Positions 1 through 7,105 of a DNA stretch of 10,123 nucleotides are shown here, one piece after another. The stretch is from Flavobacteriales bacterium (GTDB lineage Bacteria > Bacteroidota > Bacteroidia > Flavobacteriales_D > Sanyastnellaceae). Each line of letters opens with the position of its first letter. Positions within the stretch are counted from its first letter, which is position 1. Where the stretch lies: NCBI GenBank assembly GCA_015663855.1, contig DQRJ01000098.1:1-10123 (forward strand), written 5' to 3'. The position numbers were made by a program, and so were the translations under genes. The notes below the pieces were generated by a model. It saw only the letters and a program-made list of their open reading frames with translations. It was not told the DNA's origin and did no database searches.

Positions 1-2
1 AC

Positions 3-1307
3 AGACCTGCAAGAGGCGAACGAGTTGAACGTCCAAATCGCAACGATAAAAGCGACAAAAACGACAAAAACGATCGTCAAACCCGAAACGAACGCGCCGA
101 CCGAAACAACCCTAATCAAGACAGGAACAAGAATAGACCTCGCCCTAAAGCAGACAAGTTCCTTAGTGAACCTGAAGAGCATGGTTACAACTTCGATAAC
201 TTAGTTGAAATCGAAGGAGTACTTGAAGTACAAGCTGAAGGTTACGCGATTTTAAGATCGGCTGACTACAATTACTTGAACTCTCCTGATGACGTTTACG
301 TGTCGTCTAAGCAGATGAAGGAGTTCTCCATCCAAAATGGAGACACTGTAGTAGCAGGTATTCGCCCTCCACGTATAGGCGAGAAATTCTATCCACTTAT
401 TAGTGTTAAATCAGTGAACGGGAGGTCTTTAGAGTGGATTCGCGATAGAGTTCCTTTCAAGTACCTCACTCCTCTTTTCCCGCAGGAAAAATTCAACTTG
501 AGCACTGCTCGCGGCGGAATTTCTATGCGTCTTATGGATTTGTTCTCGCCTATAGGTAAAGGCCAAAGAGGGATGATCGTCTCTCAGCCTAAAACTGGTA
601 AGACTACTCTATTGAAGGATTTGGCAAATTCTATTTCAATCAACCACCCAGAGGTTTATCTCATCATCCTTCTGATCGATGAGCGACCTGAGGAGGTTAC
701 AGATATGAAGCGTAGTGTGAACGGTGAGGTGATTGCCTCAACTTTTGATGAGCCGGCTGACAGGCACGTTCGAATTGCGAATCTCGTTCTGGAGAAAGCA
801 AAACGCATGGTCGAGTGTGGACACGACGTATGTATCCTACTCGATTCTATCACACGTCTAGCTCGTGCATACAACACCGTGAGTCCATCTTCTGGAAAGA
901 TTCTTTCTGGTGGTGTAGAGGCAAACGCCCTTCAAAAGCCCAAAAGATTTTTCGGAGCTGCCCGTAACATCGAGAACGGAGGTTCGCTATCGATTATCGC
1001 TACAGCCCTTGTAGATACTGGTTCTAAAATGGACGAGGTGATCTTCGAAGAGTTCAAAGGAACTGGAAATATGGAGCTTATGCTCGACAGACGTATATCG
1101 AATCGTCGCATATACCCAGCTATCGACATCCAATCTTCAGGAACTCGTCGTGAGGACTTGCTTATGGATAAAGAGACCTTACAACGTATTTGGATTTTAA
1201 GAAAGCACCTTGCAGATATGAATCCTGTTGAAGCAATGGAATTCGTTAAAGGAAGAATAGAATCGACTCGTAACAACGACGAATTCTTAAATTCTATGAA
1301 CGGGTAA
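3..1307 (+). CDS. rho: Transcription termination factor Rho, 5'-truncated by the window edge
   Basis: Hexameric RNA-dependent ATPase that binds nascent RNA and ends transcription. The reading frame is open from base 3 and runs through the TTG at 276, which is therefore an internal Leu and not a start. The visible 434 residues begin with about 50 residues rich in Asn, Asp, Arg and Lys, then the cold-shock-type primary RNA-binding domain (EIEGVLEVQAEGYAILR, about 67-83). The P-loop SQPKTGKTT lies near 194-202, DERPEEV near 226-232, the Walker B strand CILLD at 277-281 followed by SITRLARAYN, and the Q-loop/R-loop region (SGGVEANALQKPKRFFGAARN) after that. The ATPase core is complete and ends in the usual place. 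The N-terminal Rho helical domain, if present, lies upstream of the window. It heads a run of four closely spaced genes. The charged insert is typical of Bacteroidota Rho; identification is very secure. Confidence 0.97.
   Translation, partial: RPARGERVERPNRNDKSDKNDKNDRQTRNERADRNNPNQDRNKNRPRPKADKFLSEPEEHGYNFDNLVEIEGVLEVQAEGYAILRSADYNYLNSPDDVYVSSKQMKEFSIQNGDTVVAGIRPPRIGEKFYPLISVKSVNGRSLEWIRDRVPFKYLTPLFPQEKFNLSTARGGISMRLMDLFSPIGKGQRGMIVSQPKTGKTTLLKDLANSISINHPEVYLIILLIDERPEEVTDMKRSVNGEVIASTFDEPADRHVRIANLVLEKAKRMVECGHDVCILLDSITRLARAYNTVSPSSGKILSGGVEANALQKPKRFFGAARNIENGGSLSIIATALVDTGSKMDEVIFEEFKGTGNMELMLDRRISNRRIYPAIDIQSSGTRREDLLMDKETLQRIWILRKHLADMNPVEAMEFVKGRIESTRNNDEFLNSMNG
45..71 (+). repeat. 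Three tandem 9-bp units inside the Rho low-complexity insert
   Basis: Three in-frame copies, gataaaagc, gacaaaaac and gacaaaaac, encode Asp-Lys-Ser, Asp-Lys-Asn, Asp-Lys-Asn, followed by Asp-Arg-Gln. The last two copies are identical. They sit in the charged segment of Rho that runs from base 3 to about 160. Unit length is a multiple of three, so copy-number change would alter insert length without a frameshift. Confidence 0.6.
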
Positions 1308-1322
1308 TCTCTAAGACTGAGC

Positions 1323-1898
1323 GTGAAAAATAATTTCATAATCATAATAGCGACGTTGTTCGGATGGATGCTCTTCAAGTACCTACTTCTTGGAAATATT
1401 ACTTTTGAGGCTTCATTTAAGTACGGATTCCTATATCATGGAACAGCGCTTGTCACCTTTGCCGTATTAGCTACTTCTAATGGATTGAGGTCTTTCGACT
1501 CAACGCCTGACTTCCTTATCGGATTTAAACACATCGCTAAAAGTGTGGTAGCGTATGCTTTAGGAGCGACTTTAACAGTTGGGGTTTGGCACCATTACGT
1601 GATGAAAGATGCTACGAACGCTCGTTTGCAGTCTTTAAAAGTCCAAATCACAGACAATTTCTCCTCCGAAGCAGAATATCTTGCCGAAATCTCGGAAAGC
1701 GGCTTCCCAAACGACCTATCTCTGTCTGAGTGGATTTCCTCGCAACACGACGCCGCAGATATATTCTACGCTGCGAAAACGCAAATCTCTCTAACCCTTA
1801 TGGTCTACCTCGTAGTAGGAATATTCATGTCCTTTGTGGCTAGTCTTTTATGGACAAAGATTTGGGGAGTGCAACATTCTAATCAAAATTCTCGTTAG
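1323..1898 (+). CDS. DUF4199-like integral membrane protein
   Basis: A 191-residue protein of unknown function. Four hydrophobic segments are visible: about residues 5-23, 34-51, 70-90 and 155-178. A mostly soluble, acidic stretch (about 95-150) lies between the third and fourth. This size and topology (three helices, a roughly 60-residue loop, a last helix) fit the DUF4199 family common in Bacteroidota; that assignment comes from remembered family architecture, not a profile search. The start is GTG at 1323, only 15 nt after the rho stop; no ATG precedes the first membrane segment, and no Shine-Dalgarno motif is seen. porT starts 14 nt downstream, so co-transcription with rho and porT is likely. 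No catalytic motif is recognisable. Confidence 0.75.
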   Translation: MKNNFIIIIATLFGWMLFKYLLLGNITFEASFKYGFLYHGTALVTFAVLATSNGLRSFDSTPDFLIGFKHIAKSVVAYALGATLTVGVWHHYVMKDATNARLQSLKVQITDNFSSEAEYLAEISESGFPNDLSLSEWISSQHDAADIFYAAKTQISLTLMVYLVVGIFMSFVASLLWTKIWGVQHSNQNSR

Positions 1899-1912
1899 TC
1901 GATATAGAAATC

Positions 1913-2623
1913 ATGAGTAAACAACTAGTTATATGGCTCCTACTGGGAATTTTATCACTCCCTACCCTTGCCCAAACTGGTCGTAAAAATCTCTCATCTT
2001 TCGACAATAAACGATTTCACTTCGGGTTTATAATTTCTGGTAATAGCTCGGACTTTCGATTCAATCTTAACCAGGACACTACGTTCAACACGAGTTTATA
2101 CGGAGTTGCAAATGCGCCACAAGGCGGGTTTAATTTGGCCTTACTTGCTTCGTTAAATATGAGCCGTCATTTAAAACTAAGGTTCGTTCCGGGGTTAAGC
2201 TTCCAGGACAGAGGTTTAATGTACTCTTTCGGACAATCATCGGGAGGAGTAAACGAAATTTTACGTAGAACGGAATCTGTAAATCTAGACGTGCCTTTAC
2301 TACTTAAGATTAGAACTGATAGACTGACAAATTTCGCCGCATACGCCTTGGTTGGAGCTAAATACAGCCGAGACATGCAATCACAAGAGGATGTAAATCA
2401 ACAACTTCAGAACGATGATATTCTTAGAATTCAATCATCTAACTTCTCAATGGATCTGGGGGGTGGGATAGACATTTTTCTTCCATTTTTTAAGTTAGCC
2501 TTTGAACTTAAAACTGAAATCGGTCTTATTAATGTTCTCATCCAAGATGATAGCAATTATGCAAATCCACTCGAAGGGCTAAAGACTCGTTCTTACATTT
2601 TCTCTATCTGTTTCGAGGGATAA
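1913..2623 (+). CDS. porT: PorT-family outer-membrane beta-barrel protein (type IX secretion)
   Basis: A 236-residue predicted outer-membrane protein. Residues 1-20 form a signal peptide (hydrophobic run VIWLLLGILSL, probable cut after LPTLA before Gln21). The mature part opens with a sequence like that of known PorT/SprT proteins: SSFDNKRFHFGFIISGNSSDFRF (about 28-50, here split by alternating polar and apolar residues). Later strands include LKLRFVPGLSFQDRG (87-101), VPLLLKIR (127-134), AAYALVGAKYSRD (142-154), DLGGGIDIFLPFFKLAFELK (181-200) and the terminal strand YIFSICFEG with an aromatic near the C-terminus. PorT is required for gliding and T9SS secretion in Flavobacterium and Porphyromonas and is thought to act in the outer membrane. 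Its neighbours are a DUF4199-like gene and a YigZ gene. The downstream minus-strand gene at 4194-7040 encodes a likely T9SS cargo. Other PorT-like barrel proteins exist, so the exact subfamily is probable but unproven. Confidence 0.85.
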   Translation: MSKQLVIWLLLGILSLPTLAQTGRKNLSSFDNKRFHFGFIISGNSSDFRFNLNQDTTFNTSLYGVANAPQGGFNLALLASLNMSRHLKLRFVPGLSFQDRGLMYSFGQSSGGVNEILRRTESVNLDVPLLLKIRTDRLTNFAAYALVGAKYSRDMQSQEDVNQQLQNDDILRIQSSNFSMDLGGGIDIFLPFFKLAFELKTEIGLINVLIQDDSNYANPLEGLKTRSYIFSICFEG

Positions 2624-2640
2624 TAGCTAACGGACACTTT

Positions 2641-3255
2641 ATGTCACAGCCTCTCGAAAACGATACTTACCTTTCAATAGAAGACAGATGCGAAGGTCTG
2701 TACAAGGTTAAAGGATCGAAGCACTTCTCGTTCGCGTTCCCAGTAACTTCGGAAGAAGTAATTAAGGAAAAACTCGCATTAATAAGGGTCGAACATCACG
2801 CTGCACGCCATCATTGTTACGCTTGGAGATTAGGTCATGACGCCTCTCGATTTCGATCTAACGATGATGGAGAACCGTCAAATTCAGCTGGCCCCCCTAT
2901 TTTAGGTGTTCTCAAGTCAAATTCACTTACTGACGTACTAATTATTGTCGTACGATATTTTGGTGGGACGAAATTAGGCGTGGGCGGACTTATCGACGCA
3001 TATCGAACTGCAGCTTCATTTGCGATAGAGTCCGGTAAGATCGTCGAACTTCAACGCACCTGCTCTTACTTAGTAAAATACCCCTATGAAAAGATGGGAG
3101 ATGTAATGAACGTTTTGAAGCGAGCGGGAGTAAGCCCCTCTACGACCGACTTTCAACTCACATGTAGACTTGAAGTCACCATTAGATTACGAGATTCAGC
3201 TTCTCTTTTCGATAAACTTTCAGATATTGACACTGTCGTAGTTGATCTTCTTTGA
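2641..3255 (+). CDS. yigZ: YigZ/IMPACT (UPF0029) family protein
   Basis: A 204-residue cytoplasmic protein of the YigZ/IMPACT family, two-domain proteins linked to translation and stress in eukaryotes but with no settled bacterial activity. The N-terminal UPF0029 domain shows SKHFSFAFPV (26-35), the His-rich HHAARHHCYAWRLG (52-65), the signature NDDGEPSNSAGPPIL (74-88) and VVRYFGGTKLGVGGLIDAYR (103-122). The remainder, about 137-204, fits the smaller ferredoxin-like C-terminal domain (DUF1949). Length matches the usual 200-210 residues. The ATG at 2641 follows the porT stop by 17 nt, so it is probably the last gene of the rho-led run. It converges on the methyltransferase-like gene on the other strand. 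Family assignment is secure, function is not. Confidence 0.95.
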   Translation: MSQPLENDTYLSIEDRCEGLYKVKGSKHFSFAFPVTSEEVIKEKLALIRVEHHAARHHCYAWRLGHDASRFRSNDDGEPSNSAGPPILGVLKSNSLTDVLIIVVRYFGGTKLGVGGLIDAYRTAASFAIESGKIVELQRTCSYLVKYPYEKMGDVMNVLKRAGVSPSTTDFQLTCRLEVTIRLRDSASLFDKLSDIDTVVVDLL

Positions 3256-3288
3256 AGTTGATTCATATACTAGTGTGCACTTTTAGAG

Positions 3289-3307
3289 GAGGTAACGCTG
3301 TTACCTC
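3289..3307. repeat. Perfect inverted repeat between convergent genes, possible mRNA-end hairpin
   Basis: GAGGTAAC (3289-3296), a 3-nt spacer gct, and GTTACCTC (3300-3307) form a perfect 8-bp stem. It lies 34 nt after the yigZ stop and 92 nt before the stop of the minus-strand gene, where transcripts from both sides should end. Neither strand has a run of T directly after the stem; the nearest T-rich stretch on the + strand is about 20 nt on. It is therefore not a standard intrinsic terminator. It could be a 3'-end stabilising hairpin or chance. Confidence 0.4.
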
Positions 3308-3398
3308 GTCTGGTAATGAACCACTTTCTTTTTGCAAAAATGATTTGTGTAGCGTAAGTGGAATCGTGACAAGTTTAGACAAAAAAGAAAGTCAATTT

Positions 3399-4169
3399 TT
3401 ATTTTCTTACAACGAAAATCCACTGCTCCCCTCCCAAAGCATAACGATCGTATAGTTGATTGCCTAGCTGTTTCTTCATGTCGACAATTTCGACTGAGAA
3501 ACCCGCTTGTCGCAAGCGAGCTGGGTAGTCCTCGAATCCGTAAAGTCGGAGGTGGTCTCGTTGCCAGTAAAGTCGCTCAAGTTCAGCGGGATCAGTAATA
3601 GAGCGGTCTTCTTCAGTAGACGGGTTTGTCCAGTCTATCGGGACTTGAAGTATGCCCCACCCCCCCGGTTTTAAAACCCGATAGAACTCACGTAAGACAG
3701 CGCGATCGTCATCTACATGTTCCATTAAATGGTTTGCCATTATGATGTCGAAAGAGGAGTCGTCGAAAGGGATTTGGTGTACATCAAAGTGATGATCAGC
3801 CCAGGGAGAATCAAGGTCTCCAGTGATGTACTCAAGGTTCTCCAAAGCGCGGAGCCTCTTGATGAAACAGTACTCAGGGGCCATGTGCAACATCTTCGCC
3901 TCATGGGTGAAGAAATTAGTGCTTTCCTTCATGTAAATCCAAAGCGCCCTATGGCGTTCTAGAGATAAACTAAACGGCGCTAGAGCGTTATGCCTAGTAC
4001 GTACTCGTCCATAAGGAAGAATTCTACGATAAGTCTTTCCATCAATAGGATCCTCAAGTTTATTGCCAAAATAGAACCAACTAATTGATTGCAGCCCGAT
4101 ATGAGCCACTCGCTGGAGCATAGTTCGCGGAATAAACCGCGTAAGAAAAGCCACTAAAATTTTAACCAC
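3399..4169 (-). CDS. SAM-dependent methyltransferase-like protein (Methyltransf_11 type)
   Basis: A 256-residue predicted cytoplasmic class I methyltransferase; the substrate is unknown. Features in order: RILPYGRVRTRHNALAPFSL then SLERHRALW (49-77), a conserved lead-in of this family; KMLHMAPE (92-99) where canonical motif I would be; EYITGDLDSPWADHHFDVHQIPF (113-135), with the acidic post-I position; FDIIMANHLMEHVDDD (140-155), motif II; and FYRVLKPGGWGILQVP (162-177), motif III. The usual GxGxG glycine loop is absent, replaced by the LHxAPE pattern, which related Bacteroidota proteins share as far as I recall. The start is taken as GTG at 4169; ATG at 4121 (Met17) is an alternative. It follows the large secreted protein gene by 24 nt and is probably co-transcribed with it. 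A run of seven G encodes the Pro-Gly-Gly of motif III. Confidence 0.88.
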   Translation of the reverse strand: MVKILVAFLTRFIPRTMLQRVAHIGLQSISWFYFGNKLEDPIDGKTYRRILPYGRVRTRHNALAPFSLSLERHRALWIYMKESTNFFTHEAKMLHMAPEYCFIKRLRALENLEYITGDLDSPWADHHFDVHQIPFDDSSFDIIMANHLMEHVDDDRAVLREFYRVLKPGGWGILQVPIDWTNPSTEEDRSITDPAELERLYWQRDHLRLYGFEDYPARLRQAGFSVEIVDMKKQLGNQLYDRYALGGEQWIFVVRK

Positions 4170-4193
4170 CTATTTCGATTATTTCAATTAGTG

Positions 4194-7040
4194 TTATTGG
4201 ATAACGACACGAGTTGTCCCAAGAATTTCAGACCCTTTAATGGTTAGTAGGTAAGTGCCTGCTTCAATATCTTGCAAACTCACATCGCTTGAATGTCCTA
4301 AATAAACTACGCGACCTTGAACATCTGACAACGTCACCTCACATGGTGTTAAAGGGAAGTTAGATATATTAAGGGTGGCGTTAGATGTAGCAGGGTTTGG
4401 GAAAACTGAAGGGTTGAACACTAATGACTGTGAAATAATCAACTCATCAATACCGCTTACAGAAATTGTAATAGGTGTACGTGCTGACTCACATGAAATA
4501 GGCAATGGCTCAACTTGCCAATTGTAGAAGAAGTAATAGTAGCTAAATTCTGGTCCAGCCGTACAATTAGTAATAGACCCTAATGAACCTAAAGCGTATG
4601 GATATAATAACTCTGAATCCGTTCCGTCACGCCAAAGCTGAGGGTCGTCTGTAGAAGAACGTAAACCGTAATTATTTCCTTGAAGTATTTCGAAATTTAG
4701 GTTAACTACGAATTCTCCGTCTTCAACAAAGACAGTAGTCGATTGTAATACATTATCGAAATCGTCAATAAGTTCGAAAGTTCTATCGTACGCACCATTC
4801 GCGTGCACTGTTACGCTACTAAGCAGCATATCTTCGAATGCATCGAATTCGAGCCAACGATTACTGTTCGAGTGAAATTGCCCTCCCTCTTGGGGTTCCA
4901 ATTCACCACCACTTACTATTTCGCCCGAATTCACGTTCGAAGAAGAAGCATAAAACGTTGTGGACTGTTCTAGCACGTCCGTAGTATATATCGCTCCTTC
5001 ATAAAGAAGATTACCCTCGAATTCTGCATCGAACCACTTGATGTTCTCACCGCCAGTAGCTTCAAGAGTGACGCTTCCAGGTTCGTTCAACTCCGTTGAT
5101 GACGCACTTAAAATCGGCGCACTCGATGGCGAATCGAACAAGACTACCGTGTATTCCTCGGAAACACCTGCGTTGAAACACATATCAACGGTTGACACGC
5201 TAAATGTGCCGGATGAAGTGACAACTATGGTTTGGGTTTCCTCACCTGTAGACCAAACCCAGCTAGATGCCACAGACGCCGTCATAATGATATCGCTACC
5301 GTCACAAAGATTCAGATCACCATCTATTTCAATTGTAGGATTATCGCCAGTAATTTCTACTACAGAAACAACGTTAGAACTACCAGCACAACCGTCTGCA
5401 TTAGTAATCAATATGCTGTAATTCCCTCCCTGAGTAACAACGATACTATCAGAGCCTGAAACTCCATTAGACCACTGATAAGTTTCAAAACCATCAGGTG
5501 CAGTAAGCGTTACAGATTCACCAGGACAAAAACCGTAAGCCGATGCGTATATCGTTACCTCAACTATGCAGGGTGCTTCATTGATAACGTGAAATTGGTT
5601 GATGGCTGGATTGTCAATTACTGTTTCTAAACCGCTAGGCCACTTGATTGTCGCTGTTTCAACTGTCTCACTCGCACCTAATCCGAAGTGGCATGCAAAA
5701 GAACAAGTAATACCATAGCTCTCACCTGCACGGATTTCACGAATTTGGGTTCCAAAGTCACCTGTGATAACAACGCTTGCACCTACAGCATCAACGTTAG
5801 ACTGAAAACCTTCAAGTTCGAAAGTGATCCAATTATTATCGTTTCCGTCATTAACCCAAAGGATATCCTCATAGTCATTGTCAGGGCTCACATATGAATC
5901 TCCGTAACTCGCGTATAAGTCTATTGTACCATCTCGGTTCACATCTCCTAAAGCTAAACTGTGCATTGTGTCCTCTCCGGGGAAAACCCCTCCTACTTCT
6001 GTGAAGGTCTTATCTCCGTTGTTATGGAAGTAACGGTGTGACCCTCCGGAGTGAACTAAATCAACGTAACCGTCGTTATCGAAATCCTCCATCTTCGCTT
6101 GAAGGAAGAAGCCCGTAACTGCTAGTCCGCTACCTTCAGTGATTTCAGTAAAGAAACCTAGCCCGTCGTTTTCGAACAACTTTAGAGTGGCACTATGTGT
6201 TGTCACAAGACAATCGAAATCCCCATCGTTATCAATGTCAGCGAAGTCAACAGTCCAACTCTGCTCGTAAAAAGCAACTCCTCTATCGCTTGCCTGCTCA
6301 GAATAATTATTGTTCCCGTCATTTATCCAAAGTTGGTTTATTCGACGTGGATCGTAAGGATCGTTAATGTACTGACGACACTTAGCGAGAAAGAAATCTA
6401 TATCTCCATCGTTGTCTACATCACAAAAGACTGTCCCATAGTTTCCTGAATGATCGTTATCTGGGTAATCTGCAAGAACGTAATCCGTTAAAGGCATTAA
6501 TTCTGGTGCCGGAGTAAGCGTTCCGCCAGTTGCTCCTGACCACATTCTACTTAATGCGTCATCGTGACAAGCAAAAACATCTAAATAACCATCGTTGTTT
6601 ATATCAGCCCAGTTACAAGCTTGCATAAACATTGAACCGTTGTTTAACTCAATAGTAGTAAAAACTCCTGGAGCAGTAATGTTTTGAACGTGAACCCCAT
6701 CGTATGAACCGCCAGATAAAACGTCTTTATGGCCATCGTTATCGAAATCAGCCACGCACATACCCCATTGGTTTGAACCACTTACACTTCCTAATTCAAA
6801 ATCTTCAAAGGTTCCGTCTGGGCCTTGGTATAAAATGTGAAGGATCTTGCTTTGGTCTAAGATTACCAAATCATCAAATCCATCTCCATCCATGTCGGTA
6901 AAGCCTATACAGCCACCACTATGGTATTCACTTGGCAGTAATGCAGAGCCATTAGTGAAGGTTTGGGCTAAAATGACAGATGAAAAACACACCCCCAATA
7001 GGAGTAACACGCTAGTTGTCAGTATATTACGCATAAGCAT
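4194..7040 (-). CDS. Secreted FG-GAP/ASPIC-UnbV/Ig-like protein with T9SS type A sorting domain
   Basis: A 948-residue modular surface or extracellular protein. Signal peptide 1-25 (LLLLGVCFSSVILA, cut before Gln26). Seven Asp-rich FG-GAP/VCBS calcium loops of the form DxDxDGxxD start at residues 49, 98, 146, 207, 268, 319 and 366, fitting a seven-bladed propeller. An ASPIC/UnbV domain follows (about 416-486, VGASVVITGD through TIKWPSGLE). Then two Ig/PKD-like modules (about 505-562 with YQWSNG; 577-634 with WVWSTGEE) and a CHU_C-associated Ig_7-like module (640-701, WFDAEFEGNLLYEGAIYTT). Residues about 705-850 are a beta-rich stretch I cannot assign. The C-terminus (877-948) is a T9SS type A domain: VFPNPAT, EVTLSDVQGRVVY, IEAGTYLLTIK, TTRVVIQ. 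It would leave through Sec and T9SS, whose component PorT is nearby. The role is probably adhesion or polymer binding, but no catalytic residues are seen. Start Met1 or Met3 are both possible. Confidence 0.95.
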   Translation of the reverse strand: MLMRNILTTSVLLLLGVCFSSVILAQTFTNGSALLPSEYHSGGCIGFTDMDGDGFDDLVILDQSKILHILYQGPDGTFEDFELGSVSGSNQWGMCVADFDNDGHKDVLSGGSYDGVHVQNITAPGVFTTIELNNGSMFMQACNWADINNDGYLDVFACHDDALSRMWSGATGGTLTPAPELMPLTDYVLADYPDNDHSGNYGTVFCDVDNDGDIDFFLAKCRQYINDPYDPRRINQLWINDGNNNYSEQASDRGVAFYEQSWTVDFADIDNDGDFDCLVTTHSATLKLFENDGLGFFTEITEGSGLAVTGFFLQAKMEDFDNDGYVDLVHSGGSHRYFHNNGDKTFTEVGGVFPGEDTMHSLALGDVNRDGTIDLYASYGDSYVSPDNDYEDILWVNDGNDNNWITFELEGFQSNVDAVGASVVITGDFGTQIREIRAGESYGITCSFACHFGLGASETVETATIKWPSGLETVIDNPAINQFHVINEAPCIVEVTIYASAYGFCPGESVTLTAPDGFETYQWSNGVSGSDSIVVTQGGNYSILITNADGCAGSSNVVSVVEITGDNPTIEIDGDLNLCDGSDIIMTASVASSWVWSTGEETQTIVVTSSGTFSVSTVDMCFNAGVSEEYTVVLFDSPSSAPILSASSTELNEPGSVTLEATGGENIKWFDAEFEGNLLYEGAIYTTDVLEQSTTFYASSSNVNSGEIVSGGELEPQEGGQFHSNSNRWLEFDAFEDMLLSSVTVHANGAYDRTFELIDDFDNVLQSTTVFVEDGEFVVNLNFEILQGNNYGLRSSTDDPQLWRDGTDSELLYPYALGSLGSITNCTAGPEFSYYYFFYNWQVEPLPISCESARTPITISVSGIDELIISQSLVFNPSVFPNPATSNATLNISNFPLTPCEVTLSDVQGRVVYLGHSSDVSLQDIEAGTYLLTIKGSEILGTTRVVIQ
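5916..6896 (-). repeat. Seven FG-GAP calcium-loop repeats, visible at DNA level
   Basis: The loops DMDGDGFDD (6867-6896), DFDNDGHKD (6720-6749), DINNDGYLD (6576-6605), DVDNDGDID (6393-6422), DIDNDGDFD (6210-6239), DFDNDGYVD (6057-6086) and DVNRDGTID (5916-5945) recur every 47-61 codons. On the + strand most appear as variants of ccatcgttatc followed by a ga/aatc-like stretch. The longer 61-codon spacings flank the fourth loop. Blade sequences between loops are diverged, so this is an old protein repeat and not a recent DNA duplication. Confidence 0.85.
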
Positions 7041-7105
7041 TTATTTACAATGATCTAAACAGGTCTTGCAAGTTAATACACATAGAATGGATTTAACTTC
7101 GCAAT
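7041..7105. promoter_or_regulatory. 65-nt divergent spacer expected to carry two promoters
   Basis: This spacer separates the start of the secreted-protein gene (-) from the start of mtaB (+), so both promoters should lie here or reach into the coding sequences. I find no good match to the Bacteroidota -7 box (TAnnTTTG) on either strand; the nearest, TAACTTGC on the minus strand, matches only partly. A self-complementary CTTGCAAG sits at 7065-7072. The assignment rests on gene arrangement alone. Confidence 0.4.

Noticed and set aside
276..278. TTG at 276 as the start codon of rho
   Set aside because: The upstream frame is open to base 3 and encodes the first strands of the Rho RNA-binding domain, so the TTG is an internal Leu.
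5916..6896. Recurrent ccatcgttatc-like DNA repeats considered as a CRISPR or operator array
   Set aside because: They are in frame and encode the calcium loops of the FG-GAP repeats; spacers vary in length and are coding.
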